Shown piece by piece: positions 7,598 through 14,929 of a stretch of 42,117 nt of DNA. A program made the position numbers and the translations under genes. Origin of the DNA: Guptibacillus hwajinpoensis (GTDB taxonomy: Bacteria; Bacillota; Bacilli; Bacillales; Guptibacillaceae); the NCBI RefSeq assembly GCF_005144865.1, contig NZ_SWFM01000012.1, positions 1 to 42,117 of the forward strand, given 5' to 3'. The notes under the pieces are model-generated. The model was not told the DNA's origin. It did not search any database and was given only the letters and a program-made list of their open reading frames with translations. Numbering within the stretch: position 1 is the stretch's first letter; each line of letters begins with the position of its first letter.

Positions 7598-8719
7598 TTG
7601 GATTTAAAACAAACACAAGCAAGTGAAGTGGCTTCAAAGGTGATTAACAAGCAAGATCTCTTTATTCTCGATGTGCGTAATGAAGAAGCATATGGTGACT
7701 GGAAGATCGAAGGAGAATCCATTACTTCAATGAATGTTCCTTACTTCGATTTAATTGATGGAGTAGAAGATCTTCTTCCGGAACTCCCGAAAGATAAAGA
7801 AATTCTCGTTGTTTGTGCAAAAGAGGGTTCTTCGATCTTCGTAGGTGAAGAACTAGTTGAAGCAGGAGTCGAGAATGTTTCTTATCTCTCTGGTGGTATG
7901 AAAGCATGGAGTGAGTATCTTGAACCTGTTAAAGTTGGGGATCTTCCTGGAGGAGCACTCTATCAATTCGTTCGAATTGGTAAAGGATGTCTTTCATACA
8001 TGATCGAATCAAACGGAGAAGCTGCTGTTGTTGATGCGAGTCGCATGATTGAGAATTATACGACCTTCACAGAAAACAAAGGTCTTACAATTAAGGCAAC
8101 AATGGATACGCACTTGCATGCAGACCACATTTCTGGAGGTAAAGCGTTAGCTGATCAAGTTAATGGAACATATTATCTTCCAGAAGAAGATGCAGGAGAA
8201 GTAACATTCCCATTCACTGCTCTTAAAGAGAATAACAAAATGGTCATTGGTGAAGTTACAATTGAGCCAATTTATTCTCCAGGACACACGATCGGTAGTA
8301 CTTCATTAATGATCAATGATGCTTATCTTTTAACTGGTGATATTTTGTTCGTAGAATCAATCGGTCGTCCAGATCTAGCCGGGAAAGCTGAGGACTGGGT
8401 TCTCGATCTTCGTACAACACTTTATAACAGATACAAAGAAATGGCTGGCGAATTAACTGTTTTACCTGCCCACTTCTCTAAAGTGGCTGAACTTGGTGAT
8501 ACAGGAGTTGTTTCCGCTAAGCTTGAAGAACTTTATGAGAAGAACGATGGACTTAATGTGGAAGAAGAAGCTGAATTCCGTAGAATGGTAACAGAAAATC
8601 TTCCACCACAGCCGAACGCATATCAGGAAATTCGCGAAACAAATATGGGGAAAATCACCCCAAATGAAGAAACACGAAGAGAAATGGAAATTGGACCAAA
8701 CCGCTGCGCGGTTAACTAA
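7598..8719 (+). CDS. Rhodanese-metallo-beta-lactamase fusion, persulfide-dioxygenase-like (CstB-type)
   Basis: 373 residues. The N-terminal rhodanese (1-110) has FILDVRNEEAYG and the loop VCAKEGSS (Cys73). The MBL domain (about 115-345) has THLHADH (His172, His174, Asp176, His177), SPGHTIG (His230), LTGDILF (Asp248) and LPAHFSK (His292), the ligand set of ETHE1/CstB-type non-heme iron persulfide dioxygenases. Expected reaction: oxidation of a persulfide to sulfite or thiosulfate. In staphylococcal CstB the MBL part comes first, so the domain order is reversed here. TTG start. Confidence 0.88.
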   Translation: MDLKQTQASEVASKVINKQDLFILDVRNEEAYGDWKIEGESITSMNVPYFDLIDGVEDLLPELPKDKEILVVCAKEGSSIFVGEELVEAGVENVSYLSGGMKAWSEYLEPVKVGDLPGGALYQFVRIGKGCLSYMIESNGEAAVVDASRMIENYTTFTENKGLTIKATMDTHLHADHISGGKALADQVNGTYYLPEEDAGEVTFPFTALKENNKMVIGEVTIEPIYSPGHTIGSTSLMINDAYLLTGDILFVESIGRPDLAGKAEDWVLDLRTTLYNRYKEMAGELTVLPAHFSKVAELGDTGVVSAKLEELYEKNDGLNVEEEAEFRRMVTENLPPQPNAYQEIRETNMGKITPNEETRREMEIGPNRCAVN

Positions 8720-8735
8720 TAAGGAGGATTTTACA

Positions 8736-8963
8736 ATGGAAGCACAAAAAACATTAGACGCAAAAGGGCTAGCTTGCCCGATGCCAATCATCAAAACGAA
8801 AAAAGCTATGAAAGATCTTGAATCTGGTCAGGTTCTTGAAATCCAAGCAACAGATAAAGGTGCACAAAGTGACCTTACTGCATGGGCTAAATCTGGCGGT
8901 CATGAACTAATGAAATCAGAAGAAACGGACGGCGTCTTCTATTTCTGGATCAAAAAAGCCTAA
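8736..8963 (+). CDS. tusA: TusA-family sulfur-carrier protein
   Basis: 75 residues with LDAKGLACPMPIIKTKKAM, persulfide Cys14, and the usual short alpha-beta fold. It is very similar to the TusA domain of the fusion at 6995, suggesting duplication within the operon. ATG 8736 follows AAGGAGG at 8721-8727; the longer frame from 8664 lies inside the previous gene and has no ribosome-binding site. It is the last gene before a strong terminator. Confidence 0.9.
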   Translation: MEAQKTLDAKGLACPMPIIKTKKAMKDLESGQVLEIQATDKGAQSDLTAWAKSGGHELMKSEETDGVFYFWIKKA

Positions 8964-8972
8964 CAACACTAT

Positions 8973-9004
8973 AAGGAGGTACTGAAAAAGTACCTCCTTT
9001 TTAT
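8973..9004 (+). terminator. Rho-independent terminator of the cstR operon
   Basis: AAGGAGGTAC pairs with GTACCTCCTT around TGAAAAA, followed by a T run. The stem contains an AGGAGG sequence but no start codon follows. Confidence 0.88.
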
Positions 9005-9061
9005 TAAGTGTTTTTTTAAGAAATTTTTAAAAGATTGTTGCACATAAAAGTATCTTTGTAT

Positions 9062-9287
9062 AAGGCTCATTTCTAAAAGATTTTTGCTTTTGCTGTATAG
9101 ATAACCACACTTGGCTGATTGGAGCGGAAGGGTGCTCGACTCCTGCGGGACTAGCGGGGCAGTTGAGACCCCACAGGCACGCCTAAGCGTGCCGAGGAGG
9201 CTCAGCGCCCGCCCCGCGGAAAGCGAGCACCCTGTAGCGGAAATCAACCACCACTTTTATAGCAACAAAGTATACGAAAAGAACCTT
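9062..9287 (+). repeat. MITE-like GC-rich repeat element, copy 2
   Basis: About 226 bp. The left arm AAGGCTCATTTCTAAAAGATTTTTGC is the imperfect reverse complement of the right arm GCAACAAAGTATACGAAAAG-AACCTT. The GC-rich core (about 9112-9247) has GGTGCTCG paired with CGAGCACC, a compensatory change relative to copy 1 (GGATGCTCG with CGAGCATCC), so the stem is conserved. It separates the cstR operon terminator from the TauE gene. Confidence 0.82.
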
Positions 9288-9310
9288 AATTGAAGAGAGG
9301 AGGGAACAAG

Positions 9311-10093
9311 ATGGATTTTAGCTTTATTATTACGATTTTTGCAATTGGATTTATTGGTTCGTTTGTATCAGGGATGGTAGGTATTGGTGGTTCGATTATT
9401 AAATATCCAATGCTTCTTTATATCCCATCAGCTCTTGGGTTTGCAGCATTTAGTGCGCATGAGGTTTCAGGCATTAGTGCGGTGCAGGTGTTCTTTGCTA
9501 CGATTGGTGGTGTCTGGGCCTATCGTAAGGGTGGATATCTAAATAAGCAGTTGATTCTTTATATGGGTGTTAGTATTCTGATCGGTAGCTTTATCGGTGG
9601 GTATGGATCAACCATTATGTCTGAACAGGGAATTAATGTGGTTTATGGTGCTCTTGCTGCGATTGCTGCAATCATGATGTTTATTCCGAAAAAGGGTATT
9701 GATGATATTCCACTTGATCAAGTGAAGTTCAATAAACTGCTTTCAGCTAGTCTTGCCTTTATCGTAGGAATTGGTGCAGGTATTGTTGGTGCGGCTGGTG
9801 CGTTTCTACTCGTACCGATCATGCTTGTGGTGTTGAAAATTCCTACCCGTATGACGATCGCATCGTCACTTGCAATTACGTTTATATCTTCAATCGGTTC
9901 AACAGTAGGTAAACTAGCCACAGGCCAAGTACTACTACTTCCAGCTGCGATCATGATTGTTGCAAGCTTAATTGCTTCACCACTTGGTGCAAATGCAGGG
10001 AAGAAAATAAATACAAAGATTCTACAATGGGTTCTTGCAGCCCTTATTCTTGGAACGTCGATTAAAATTTGGTTTGATTTACTAGTTAAGTAA
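9311..10093 (+). CDS. tauE: TauE/SafE-family sulfite/organosulfur exporter
   Basis: 260 residues, about eight membrane helices, with the TauE/SafE repeats SGMVGIGGSIIKYPML and GIGAGIVGAAGAFLLVPIML in the two halves. Members of cst-type operons are thought to export the sulfite or thiosulfate made by the persulfide dioxygenase. ATG 9311 is preceded by GAGGAGGG at 9297-9304; the in-frame TTG at 9290 is less likely. No CstR palindrome is seen directly upstream, and the repeat element at 9062-9287 separates it from the operon. Confidence 0.88.
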   Translation: MDFSFIITIFAIGFIGSFVSGMVGIGGSIIKYPMLLYIPSALGFAAFSAHEVSGISAVQVFFATIGGVWAYRKGGYLNKQLILYMGVSILIGSFIGGYGSTIMSEQGINVVYGALAAIAAIMMFIPKKGIDDIPLDQVKFNKLLSASLAFIVGIGAGIVGAAGAFLLVPIMLVVLKIPTRMTIASSLAITFISSIGSTVGKLATGQVLLLPAAIMIVASLIASPLGANAGKKINTKILQWVLAALILGTSIKIWFDLLVK

Positions 10094-10095
10094 TA

Positions 10096-10144
10096 AAGAA
10101 GCTGTCTCCCTTGTCTAAATGCAAGGAGACAGCTTCTTTTTTTA
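10096..10144. terminator. Bidirectional terminator between tauE and the CBS-domain gene
   Basis: A long stem (AAGAAGCTGTCTCC with GGAGACAGCTTCTT) followed by a T run on the plus strand. It lies between two convergent genes and can serve tauE; the upstream A-rich flank is weak for the minus side. Confidence 0.85.
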
Positions 10145-10160
10145 CTATAAGCGAAATTCG

Positions 10161-11477
10161 TCATTCAGTATGTTTAATTTCAAGCTCTTTAATCTGGTGT
10201 CCATCAATTTCACGGACGGTGAATTCGTAATCATTAACAGTAAATGATGTGCCAAGTTCAGGTTCAATATCATGTGTTAAGACCCAACCGCCAATGGTAT
10301 CGACGTCAGTATGATCAAGAGAAGTTCCAAGAAGTTCGTTAATGTCAGAAATTAACGCTTTCCCATCAACGATTGTTTTTCCGTTTGCTTCTTCACGTAT
10401 TGGAAGCTTTTCATCAAAATCAAACTCATCCTGAATCTCGCCTACAATTTCCTCAAGAATATCTTCTACTGTCACAAGTCCTGCAGTGCCACCATATTCA
10501 TCAACTACAATTGCAATATGGTTGTGGCTTTTTTGCATCTTTTTAAGAAGGACTTTAATGGGAGAAGTTTCGATAACATGATTGATTGGGTGGATATATT
10601 CTTTAAGAACGAGCTCTTCCCCCCACTTATATTGGGTTAGAATTTCCTTAATATTGACCACACCAATAATCTTATCTTTGTCTCCATCTGCTACAGGGTA
10701 ACGTGTGTATTTACCGTTTTTCATGATTTCTAAATTTTCTTCTGTTGTATTGTCTACAAATAAACACGTCATTTCAGTACGGGGAATCATGATTTCCCTC
10801 GCCATACGCTCATCGAACTCGAAAATATTATTAACGAATTCCATCTCCGACTTATTAATTTCTCCACTCTTATAACTTTCAGATAAAATGAGACGAAGCT
10901 CTTCCTCAGAGTGCGCTTGTTCATGTTCATTCGCTGAGTGTAAGCCGAACAGTTTAACGACGCCTCTCGCTGATCCATTTAGTGCCCATATGAATGGATA
11001 CATAATCCGATAGAACCAAATAAGTGGTCGTGCTAGTAATAAACTAACTTTCTCTGCTTTCTGTATGGCGAATGTCTTAGGGGCAAGTTCCCCTAGTACA
11101 ACATGCAGAAACGTAATAATACTGAAAGATAAAGCGATCGTTAGCGGTGACATAATAGCTTCTGGAACATGAATAAGTTCAAACAGTGGATGAAGAAGCT
11201 GTTCGACTGTTGATTCACCAAGCCAACCAAGAGCTAGAGCTGTAATGGTAATACCTAACTGACAGGCGGAAAGATACCCATCAAGGTTTCCAAGTACTTT
11301 TTGAACAGCTTTGGCCTTTTTATTTCCTTCACGTGCAAGTGAGTCGATTCTTGTTCTTCGAATTTTTACGATTGCAAATTCAGAAGCTACAAAGAACGCA
11401 GTTAATACAATTAGTAGAAGAACAGCAATTATTTTAATGATTTCCAATAGTGCCCTTACAGAATCGTAAGGGTTCAC
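10161..11477 (-). CDS. CNNM/DUF21-CBS-CorC family membrane protein (hemolysin-like, TlyC/YrkA type)
   Basis: 438 residues: an N-terminal DUF21/CNNM transmembrane domain (about 12-195) with TAFFVASEFAIVKIRRTRIDS, a CBS pair (about 210-335; EIMIPRTEM and HNHIAIVVDEYGGTAGLVTVEDI) and a C-terminal CorC_HlyC domain. Bacterial members act in Mg2+ efflux or homeostasis despite the hemolysin label. The start is uncertain. GTG at 11477 overlaps its own AGGAGG. An in-frame TTG at 11444, behind AAGGG, would give the more usual N-terminus beginning LEIIKIIAVLLLIV. Confidence 0.9.
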   Translation of the reverse strand: MNPYDSVRALLEIIKIIAVLLLIVLTAFFVASEFAIVKIRRTRIDSLAREGNKKAKAVQKVLGNLDGYLSACQLGITITALALGWLGESTVEQLLHPLFELIHVPEAIMSPLTIALSFSIITFLHVVLGELAPKTFAIQKAEKVSLLLARPLIWFYRIMYPFIWALNGSARGVVKLFGLHSANEHEQAHSEEELRLILSESYKSGEINKSEMEFVNNIFEFDERMAREIMIPRTEMTCLFVDNTTEENLEIMKNGKYTRYPVADGDKDKIIGVVNIKEILTQYKWGEELVLKEYIHPINHVIETSPIKVLLKKMQKSHNHIAIVVDEYGGTAGLVTVEDILEEIVGEIQDEFDFDEKLPIREEANGKTIVDGKALISDINELLGTSLDHTDVDTIGGWVLTHDIEPELGTSFTVNDYEFTVREIDGHQIKELEIKHTE

Positions 11478-11639
11478 CTCCTATGTAATAAGATATCTAT
11501 CGTTAGTATAAAGATGTTTTCCTTATTAGGGATAAAGTGAAACTAACTTTATCATACTATTTGATTGGATAGTGGGAATATGAGTGATATTGATGGATTA
11601 CAATGAGATCTGGTGCTATGATAAGCTTTGTCTTTGGTT

Positions 11640-11855
11640 AAAGTTCTACTCTAAAAGATTGTTGCTATTGAAACAATTATTCAAAAGAACCACACTTAGT
11701 GATTGGAGCGGAAGGATGCTCGACTCCTGCGGGACGAGCGGGACAGGTGAGACCCCACAGGAGCGTAAGCGACGAGGAGGCTCACCGCCCGCCCCGCGGA
11801 AAGCGAGCATCCTGGAGCGGAAATTAACCCACGCAATGTATACGAACAGGTCCTT
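11640..11855 (+). repeat. MITE-like GC-rich repeat element, copy 3
   Basis: About 216 bp between the CBS-domain gene and the TVP38-type gene. The left arm has CTAAAAGATTGTTGC and the right arm GCAATGTATACGAACAGGTCCTT. The GC-rich core (about 11700-11826) is shorter in its apical part than copies 1 and 2. Translated frames through it are not genes. The rest of the 11478-11911 gap shows no clear signal. Confidence 0.82.
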
Positions 11856-11911
11856 ATTTAATGTCTTAAGAGCCTCTTCACATATTAGTTTTTTCAGAAA
11901 GGGGACGAATT

Positions 11912-12613
11912 ATGAAAAAGAACGTATCTCCCCTTAAATGGACAGGGTTAGCTTTACTCATTATAATTCCAATTATTTTCTTTATCAATCCACAATGGTT
12001 TACTACGATTCGTTCATTTATATCTCTCGACTCCCTATCACTGCTTGCAGATTATTTCCGTTCTCTTGGAATCTGGGCTCCTTTCATTAGTATTGGCCTA
12101 ATGATCGCACAAGGTATCATTGCACCACTACCTTCTTTTGTAATTACAGCAGCAAATGGGCTTGCTTTTGGCATACCGCTTGGAATAATTATCTCGTGGA
12201 CAGGTGGAATGGCTGCTGCACTTGTCATGTTCCTTCTAGCTAGACTACTTGGGGCTTCGTTTGTTGAAAAAATAACGAAGAATAGCGATCTTCTTGCTAA
12301 AGCGAACAGGTATAGTGGTGAGAATGGGTTCTTCTTAATTCTCGTTGCAAGGATTATTCCAATTGTTTCCTTTGATATCATTTCCCTTATTGCTGGACTA
12401 AGTAACATTAAGTTCCGATCGTTTGTTCTTGCAACTGGTATAGGACAGATTCCGGGTACAGTTCTATATACGATTGTTGGACATGATATTGCAAATCTTG
12501 ATCAATACCAGAATCGCTTCATTTGGACAAGTATTGTTCTAGTTGCATTCCTGATTATTGGTAAATGGAGAAGTGTTCGTAAGGCAAAAAAGCCGAAAAC
12601 TGGTCATGAATAA
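11912..12613 (+). CDS. TVP38/TMEM64 (DedA-like, VTT domain) membrane protein
   Basis: 233 residues with five to six hydrophobic segments and the VTT/SNARE-associated core: IIAPLPSFVITAANGLAFG, then GGMAAALVMFLLARLLG and ARIIPIVSFDIISLIAGLS with FVLATGIGQIPGTVLY. Bacterial members are envelope proteins of unsettled function, some proposed as lipid scramblases or transporters. The ATG follows AAAGGGGAC. It stands alone between a repeat element and the EthD-type gene. Confidence 0.88.
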   Translation: MKKNVSPLKWTGLALLIIIPIIFFINPQWFTTIRSFISLDSLSLLADYFRSLGIWAPFISIGLMIAQGIIAPLPSFVITAANGLAFGIPLGIIISWTGGMAAALVMFLLARLLGASFVEKITKNSDLLAKANRYSGENGFFLILVARIIPIVSFDIISLIAGLSNIKFRSFVLATGIGQIPGTVLYTIVGHDIANLDQYQNRFIWTSIVLVAFLIIGKWRSVRKAKKPKTGHE

Positions 12614-12693
12614 TGCCTTTCACTTCCTTAATTTATTTCATGAGATTATGATTAACGTGAGCTAGATATAAAAAAAGACAGGAGAGATTGGCA

Positions 12694-12996
12694 TTGGCTA
12701 AAATCATTGTGATTTATCAAGAACCAAAGGAAGTTGCTGAGTTCAAACAATACTACGAGAACAATCATATGGCACTTGTAAAAGATGTACCAAACGTGAA
12801 GCATGCTGAAGTAAATTATGTTACTGCTGCAATGAACACGGACAAACCATACTTCTTAACAGCTACGATTGAGTTTGGTTCGAAAGAGCAATTAGAAGAT
12901 GCGATGCAATCCCCAGCTTGGGCTAAAGTATCTGAAGATGGCCAGAACATGATGAAGTTTCTGCATGAGCCACCACTTCTGCTTATTACAGAATAA
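12694..12996 (+). CDS. EthD-domain small protein
   Basis: 100 residues with a dimeric ferredoxin-like fold typical of EthD: IIVIYQEPKEVAEFKQYYEN, HMALVKDVPN and a C-terminal half rich in aromatic residues. EthD proteins accompany cytochrome P450 or ring-modifying enzymes in some actinomycetes; in bacilli the role is unknown. I choose TTG 12694 because AGGAGA lies 9 bp upstream and family members start with MAKII; TTG 12688 is too close to the ribosome-binding site. Confidence 0.75.
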   Translation: MAKIIVIYQEPKEVAEFKQYYENNHMALVKDVPNVKHAEVNYVTAAMNTDKPYFLTATIEFGSKEQLEDAMQSPAWAKVSEDGQNMMKFLHEPPLLLITE

Positions 12997-13003
12997 GAAT
13001 TAT

Positions 13004-13032
13004 AAGGGTACTCGAATACGAGTGCTCTTTTG
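13004..13032 (+). terminator. Rho-independent terminator after the EthD gene
   Basis: GGGTACTCG-AATA-CGAGTGCTC with wobble pairs, followed by TTTTG. It lies 8 bp after the stop codon. Confidence 0.65.
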
Positions 13033-13100
13033 TTTAACCTTCTCTTCAAAAGGTAATAGGATGGCAAGACTATGTAAGAATTTAGAGAGGAGATTATTTC

Positions 13101-13718
13101 ATGAAAGCTTTGTTTCTTAACTGTTCATTAAAAACAAGCGATGAGCGATCAAACACGGACGCTTTATATAAAGAAGCGGAAGCTGTTTTTGGAAAAGAAG
13201 GTATTGAAATGGAGAGCGTCAGACTAGCTGATTATAACATTGCTTATGGCATATCTGAGGATGAAGGTAATGGTGACGAATGGCCAACGATCTTTGAAAA
13301 AGTAAAGGCTGCGGATATAGTTGTGCTCGGTACACCACTATGGCTTGGTGAGAAAAGCAGTATCGCAACACTTGCCATTGAGCGCCTATATGGAGGAAGT
13401 GGGTTAACAAATGAGAAAGGTCAATCTCTTTACTATAATAAGGTAGGCGGAGTGGTCATCACCGGTAATGAGGATGGTGCGAAGCACGCAGCTGCATCCA
13501 TATTATATGGTTTCTCACATATCGGGATTACCGTACCTCCTAATGTAGATGCTTATTGGGTCGGTGAGGCAGGACCAGGTGATTCATATATCGATGCAAA
13601 TGGTCAGGAAAATGATTTTGCTACAGGGCATGCCAAAACAATGGCGCATAATTTAGTGCATTTCGCACGAATCTTTAATGAAAACCCAATTCCTGCAAAA
13701 GGAAACACAATGGAATAA
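13101..13718 (+). CDS. Flavodoxin-fold NAD(P)H-dependent FMN reductase/oxidoreductase
   Basis: 205 residues with the flavodoxin-like start MKALFLNCSLKTSDERSNTD (phosphate-binding loop after the first strand), ADIVVLGTPLWLGEKSS and VGGVVITGNEDGAKHAAA. It belongs to the NADPH-dependent FMN reductase family. The exact substrate cannot be told; family members reduce flavins, quinones or azo compounds. AGAGGAG precedes the ATG and a strong terminator follows. Confidence 0.85.
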   Translation: MKALFLNCSLKTSDERSNTDALYKEAEAVFGKEGIEMESVRLADYNIAYGISEDEGNGDEWPTIFEKVKAADIVVLGTPLWLGEKSSIATLAIERLYGGSGLTNEKGQSLYYNKVGGVVITGNEDGAKHAAASILYGFSHIGITVPPNVDAYWVGEAGPGDSYIDANGQENDFATGHAKTMAHNLVHFARIFNENPIPAKGNTME

Positions 13719-13722
13719 ATTC

Positions 13723-13757
13723 AACCTCTCTCCTACTTATAGGAGAGAGGTTTTTTA
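13723..13757 (+). terminator. Rho-independent terminator after the FMN reductase gene
   Basis: AACCTCTCTCCTA-CTTA-TAGGAGAGAGGTT followed by TTTT; a perfect 13-bp stem. Confidence 0.9.
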
Positions 13758-13793
13758 TATGTCTATTTTCGACATGAAGATACCTCTTCATTC

Positions 13794-13821
13794 ACCTGAG
13801 AGCCCAGTATTCCATAAGATA
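13794..13821 (+). promoter_or_regulatory. Candidate SigK-type promoter upstream of the first spore-type miniprotein
   Basis: AC at 13794-13795, a 17-bp spacer, and CATAAGATA at 13813-13821, which fits the SigK -10 consensus CATANNNTA. It ends 28 bp before the GTG start. SigE sites share a similar -10, so the sigma factor is not certain. Confidence 0.5.
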
Positions 13822-13849
13822 GAAGATAAACAAAAATGGGGGGATTCCA

Positions 13850-13927
13850 GTGGATGAACTGATCTTGTTTCTTGTCCTTTTTATTCTTCTCATAATTATT
13901 TTGCTTGCAGTAGCGGGGATAATTTAG
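13850..13927 (+). CDS. Single-helix miniprotein (25 aa), spore-type
   Basis: GTG start behind GGGGGGATT; encodes VDELILFLVLFILLIIILLA followed by VAGII, essentially one membrane helix. The core resembles the helix FALIVVLFILLIIVG of the two downstream YjcZ-type proteins but lacks the Gly/Tyr part. A candidate SigK promoter lies upstream. Below the size used by most gene finders. Confidence 0.6.
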   Translation: MDELILFLVLFILLIIILLAVAGII

Positions 13928-13979
13928 AACACGTAAAAAAAGGCTTAGGATATTTCTATAGGACTATGGACATCCGCCT

Positions 13980-14008
13980 ACCCTTCTTTTTCATTGCGAC
14001 ATATAGTA
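13980..14008 (+). promoter_or_regulatory. Candidate SigK-type promoter for the YjcZ-type genes
   Basis: AC at 13980-13981, an 18-bp spacer, and CATATAGTA at 14000-14008 matching CATANNNTA. It is located 32 bp before the first YjcZ-type ATG. Confidence 0.5.
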
Positions 14009-14039
14009 TTAGTAACCTTCCAGGAAAGGGGGTTTTCTA

Positions 14040-14216
14040 ATGAGTGGAAAAGAGCAAGTTCGTGGCGGAGGCTACGGTAAAGGATTTGCGTTAATTGTTG
14101 TATTGTTCATTCTCTTGATTATCGTTGGGGCAGCTGCAGTAGGCGGAGCAGGTTACGGATGCGGTCCATGTGGCGGAAAAGGTGGCTACGGCGGCTACGG
14201 CGGTTATGGCTACTAA
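14040..14216 (+). CDS. YjcZ-family sporulation miniprotein (58 aa)
   Basis: A charged and glycine-rich N-terminus (MSGKEQVRGGGYGKG), the family's single helix FALIVVLFILLIIVGAA, then a Gly/Tyr/Cys tail (YGCGPCGGKGGYGGYGGYGY). This is the layout of YjcZ-family small spore proteins such as B. subtilis YjcZ and SscA, which affect spore assembly or germination. The ATG follows GAAAGGGGG. The two cysteines in CGPC could cross-link in the coat; that is inference. Confidence 0.85.
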   Translation: MSGKEQVRGGGYGKGFALIVVLFILLIIVGAAAVGGAGYGCGPCGGKGGYGGYGGYGY

Positions 14217-14254
14217 ACCTTTCTTGTTGAATTAGCATGAAGGGAGGGATATCT

Positions 14255-14341
14255 ATGAGTTACGGTTATGGTCAAGGCTTTGCGCTAATCGTTGTTTTGT
14301 TTATTCTTTTGATTATCGTTGGCGCAGTATGGGCTTACTAA
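14255..14341 (+). CDS. YjcZ-family sporulation miniprotein (28 aa)
   Basis: MSYGYGQG, then the same helix as its neighbour (FALIVVLFILLIIVGAVWAY), without the glycine-rich tail. The ATG is preceded by GGGAGGG and the gene starts 38 bp after the first YjcZ gene, so the two are probably co-transcribed up to the terminator at 14349. Likely a tandem duplicate. Confidence 0.85.
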   Translation: MSYGYGQGFALIVVLFILLIIVGAVWAY

Positions 14342-14348
14342 TATAAGC

Positions 14349-14375
14349 AAAAGCACCCAATTAGGGTGCTTTTTT
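14349..14375 (+). terminator. Rho-independent terminator after the YjcZ-type genes
   Basis: AAAAGCACCC-AATTA-GGGTGCTTTT followed by more T residues. Confidence 0.88.
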
Positions 14376-14486
14376 CCTTGATATGAGGTTGGTTATAGCG
14401 GTGAAGTTATTATTGATGGGCGTTTTTGTACATATTGCTTTGTTAAATATAGTTATTCACAATACCTCTTATGAAAGTCTTTTAGA

Positions 14487-14718
14487 AAGGCTCTTTCATA
14501 GATATTGTTGCGATAAGAGTGGGATTTCCGCTTCAGGATGCGCGCTTTCCTTGGTGCGGGCGATGAGCCTCCTCGGCGCGCAAGAACATCGCGCCTGCGG
14601 GGTCTCATCTGTCCCGCTAGTCCCCGCAGGAGTCGAGCACCCTTCCGCTCCAGTCAGCCAAGTGTGGTTCTTTATACAAAAATGCTTTTACAAGCAACAA
14701 TCTTTGAAAAAAGAGCCT
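14487..14718 (-). repeat. MITE-like GC-rich repeat element, copy 4
   Basis: The core (about 14521-14665) is in reverse orientation relative to copies 1-3. The outer arms AAGGCTCTTTCATAGATATTGTTGC and GCAACAATCTTTG-AAAAAAGAGCCTT are imperfect inverted repeats. The right arm is shared with copy 5, so the two are tandem units using one common end. Confidence 0.84.
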
Positions 14719-14929
14719 TTCATAAACATTGTTGCGATAAGAGTGAGAGGGATTTCCGCTTTAGGATGCTCGCTTTCCTTGGTGCGGGCGATGAGGCTCC
14801 TCGGCGCGCAAGAACATCGCGCGGAGGAGGCTCATCTGTCCCGATAGTCCCGGCAGGAGTCGAGCATCTACCGCTCCAATTAGCTAAGTATGGCTCTTTA
14901 AACAACAATGCTTTCAAGAAAAATACCTT
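14711..14929 (-). repeat. MITE-like GC-rich repeat element, copy 5
   Basis: Directly repeated after copy 4 (both left arms read CATTGTTGCGATAAGAGTG or ATTGTTGCGATAAGAGTG). The core, about 14749-14893, has lost the GGGGTCTC block seen in the others. Its distal end CAACAATGCTTTC...ACCTTA includes the complement of the purU stop codon. The 14342-14927 gap holds nothing besides the terminator and copies 4 and 5. Confidence 0.84.

Noticed and set aside
11584..11937. 117-codon frame across repeat copy 3
   Set aside because: It runs through the non-coding GC-rich hairpin and into the start of the TVP38-type gene; no homology and no ribosome-binding site.
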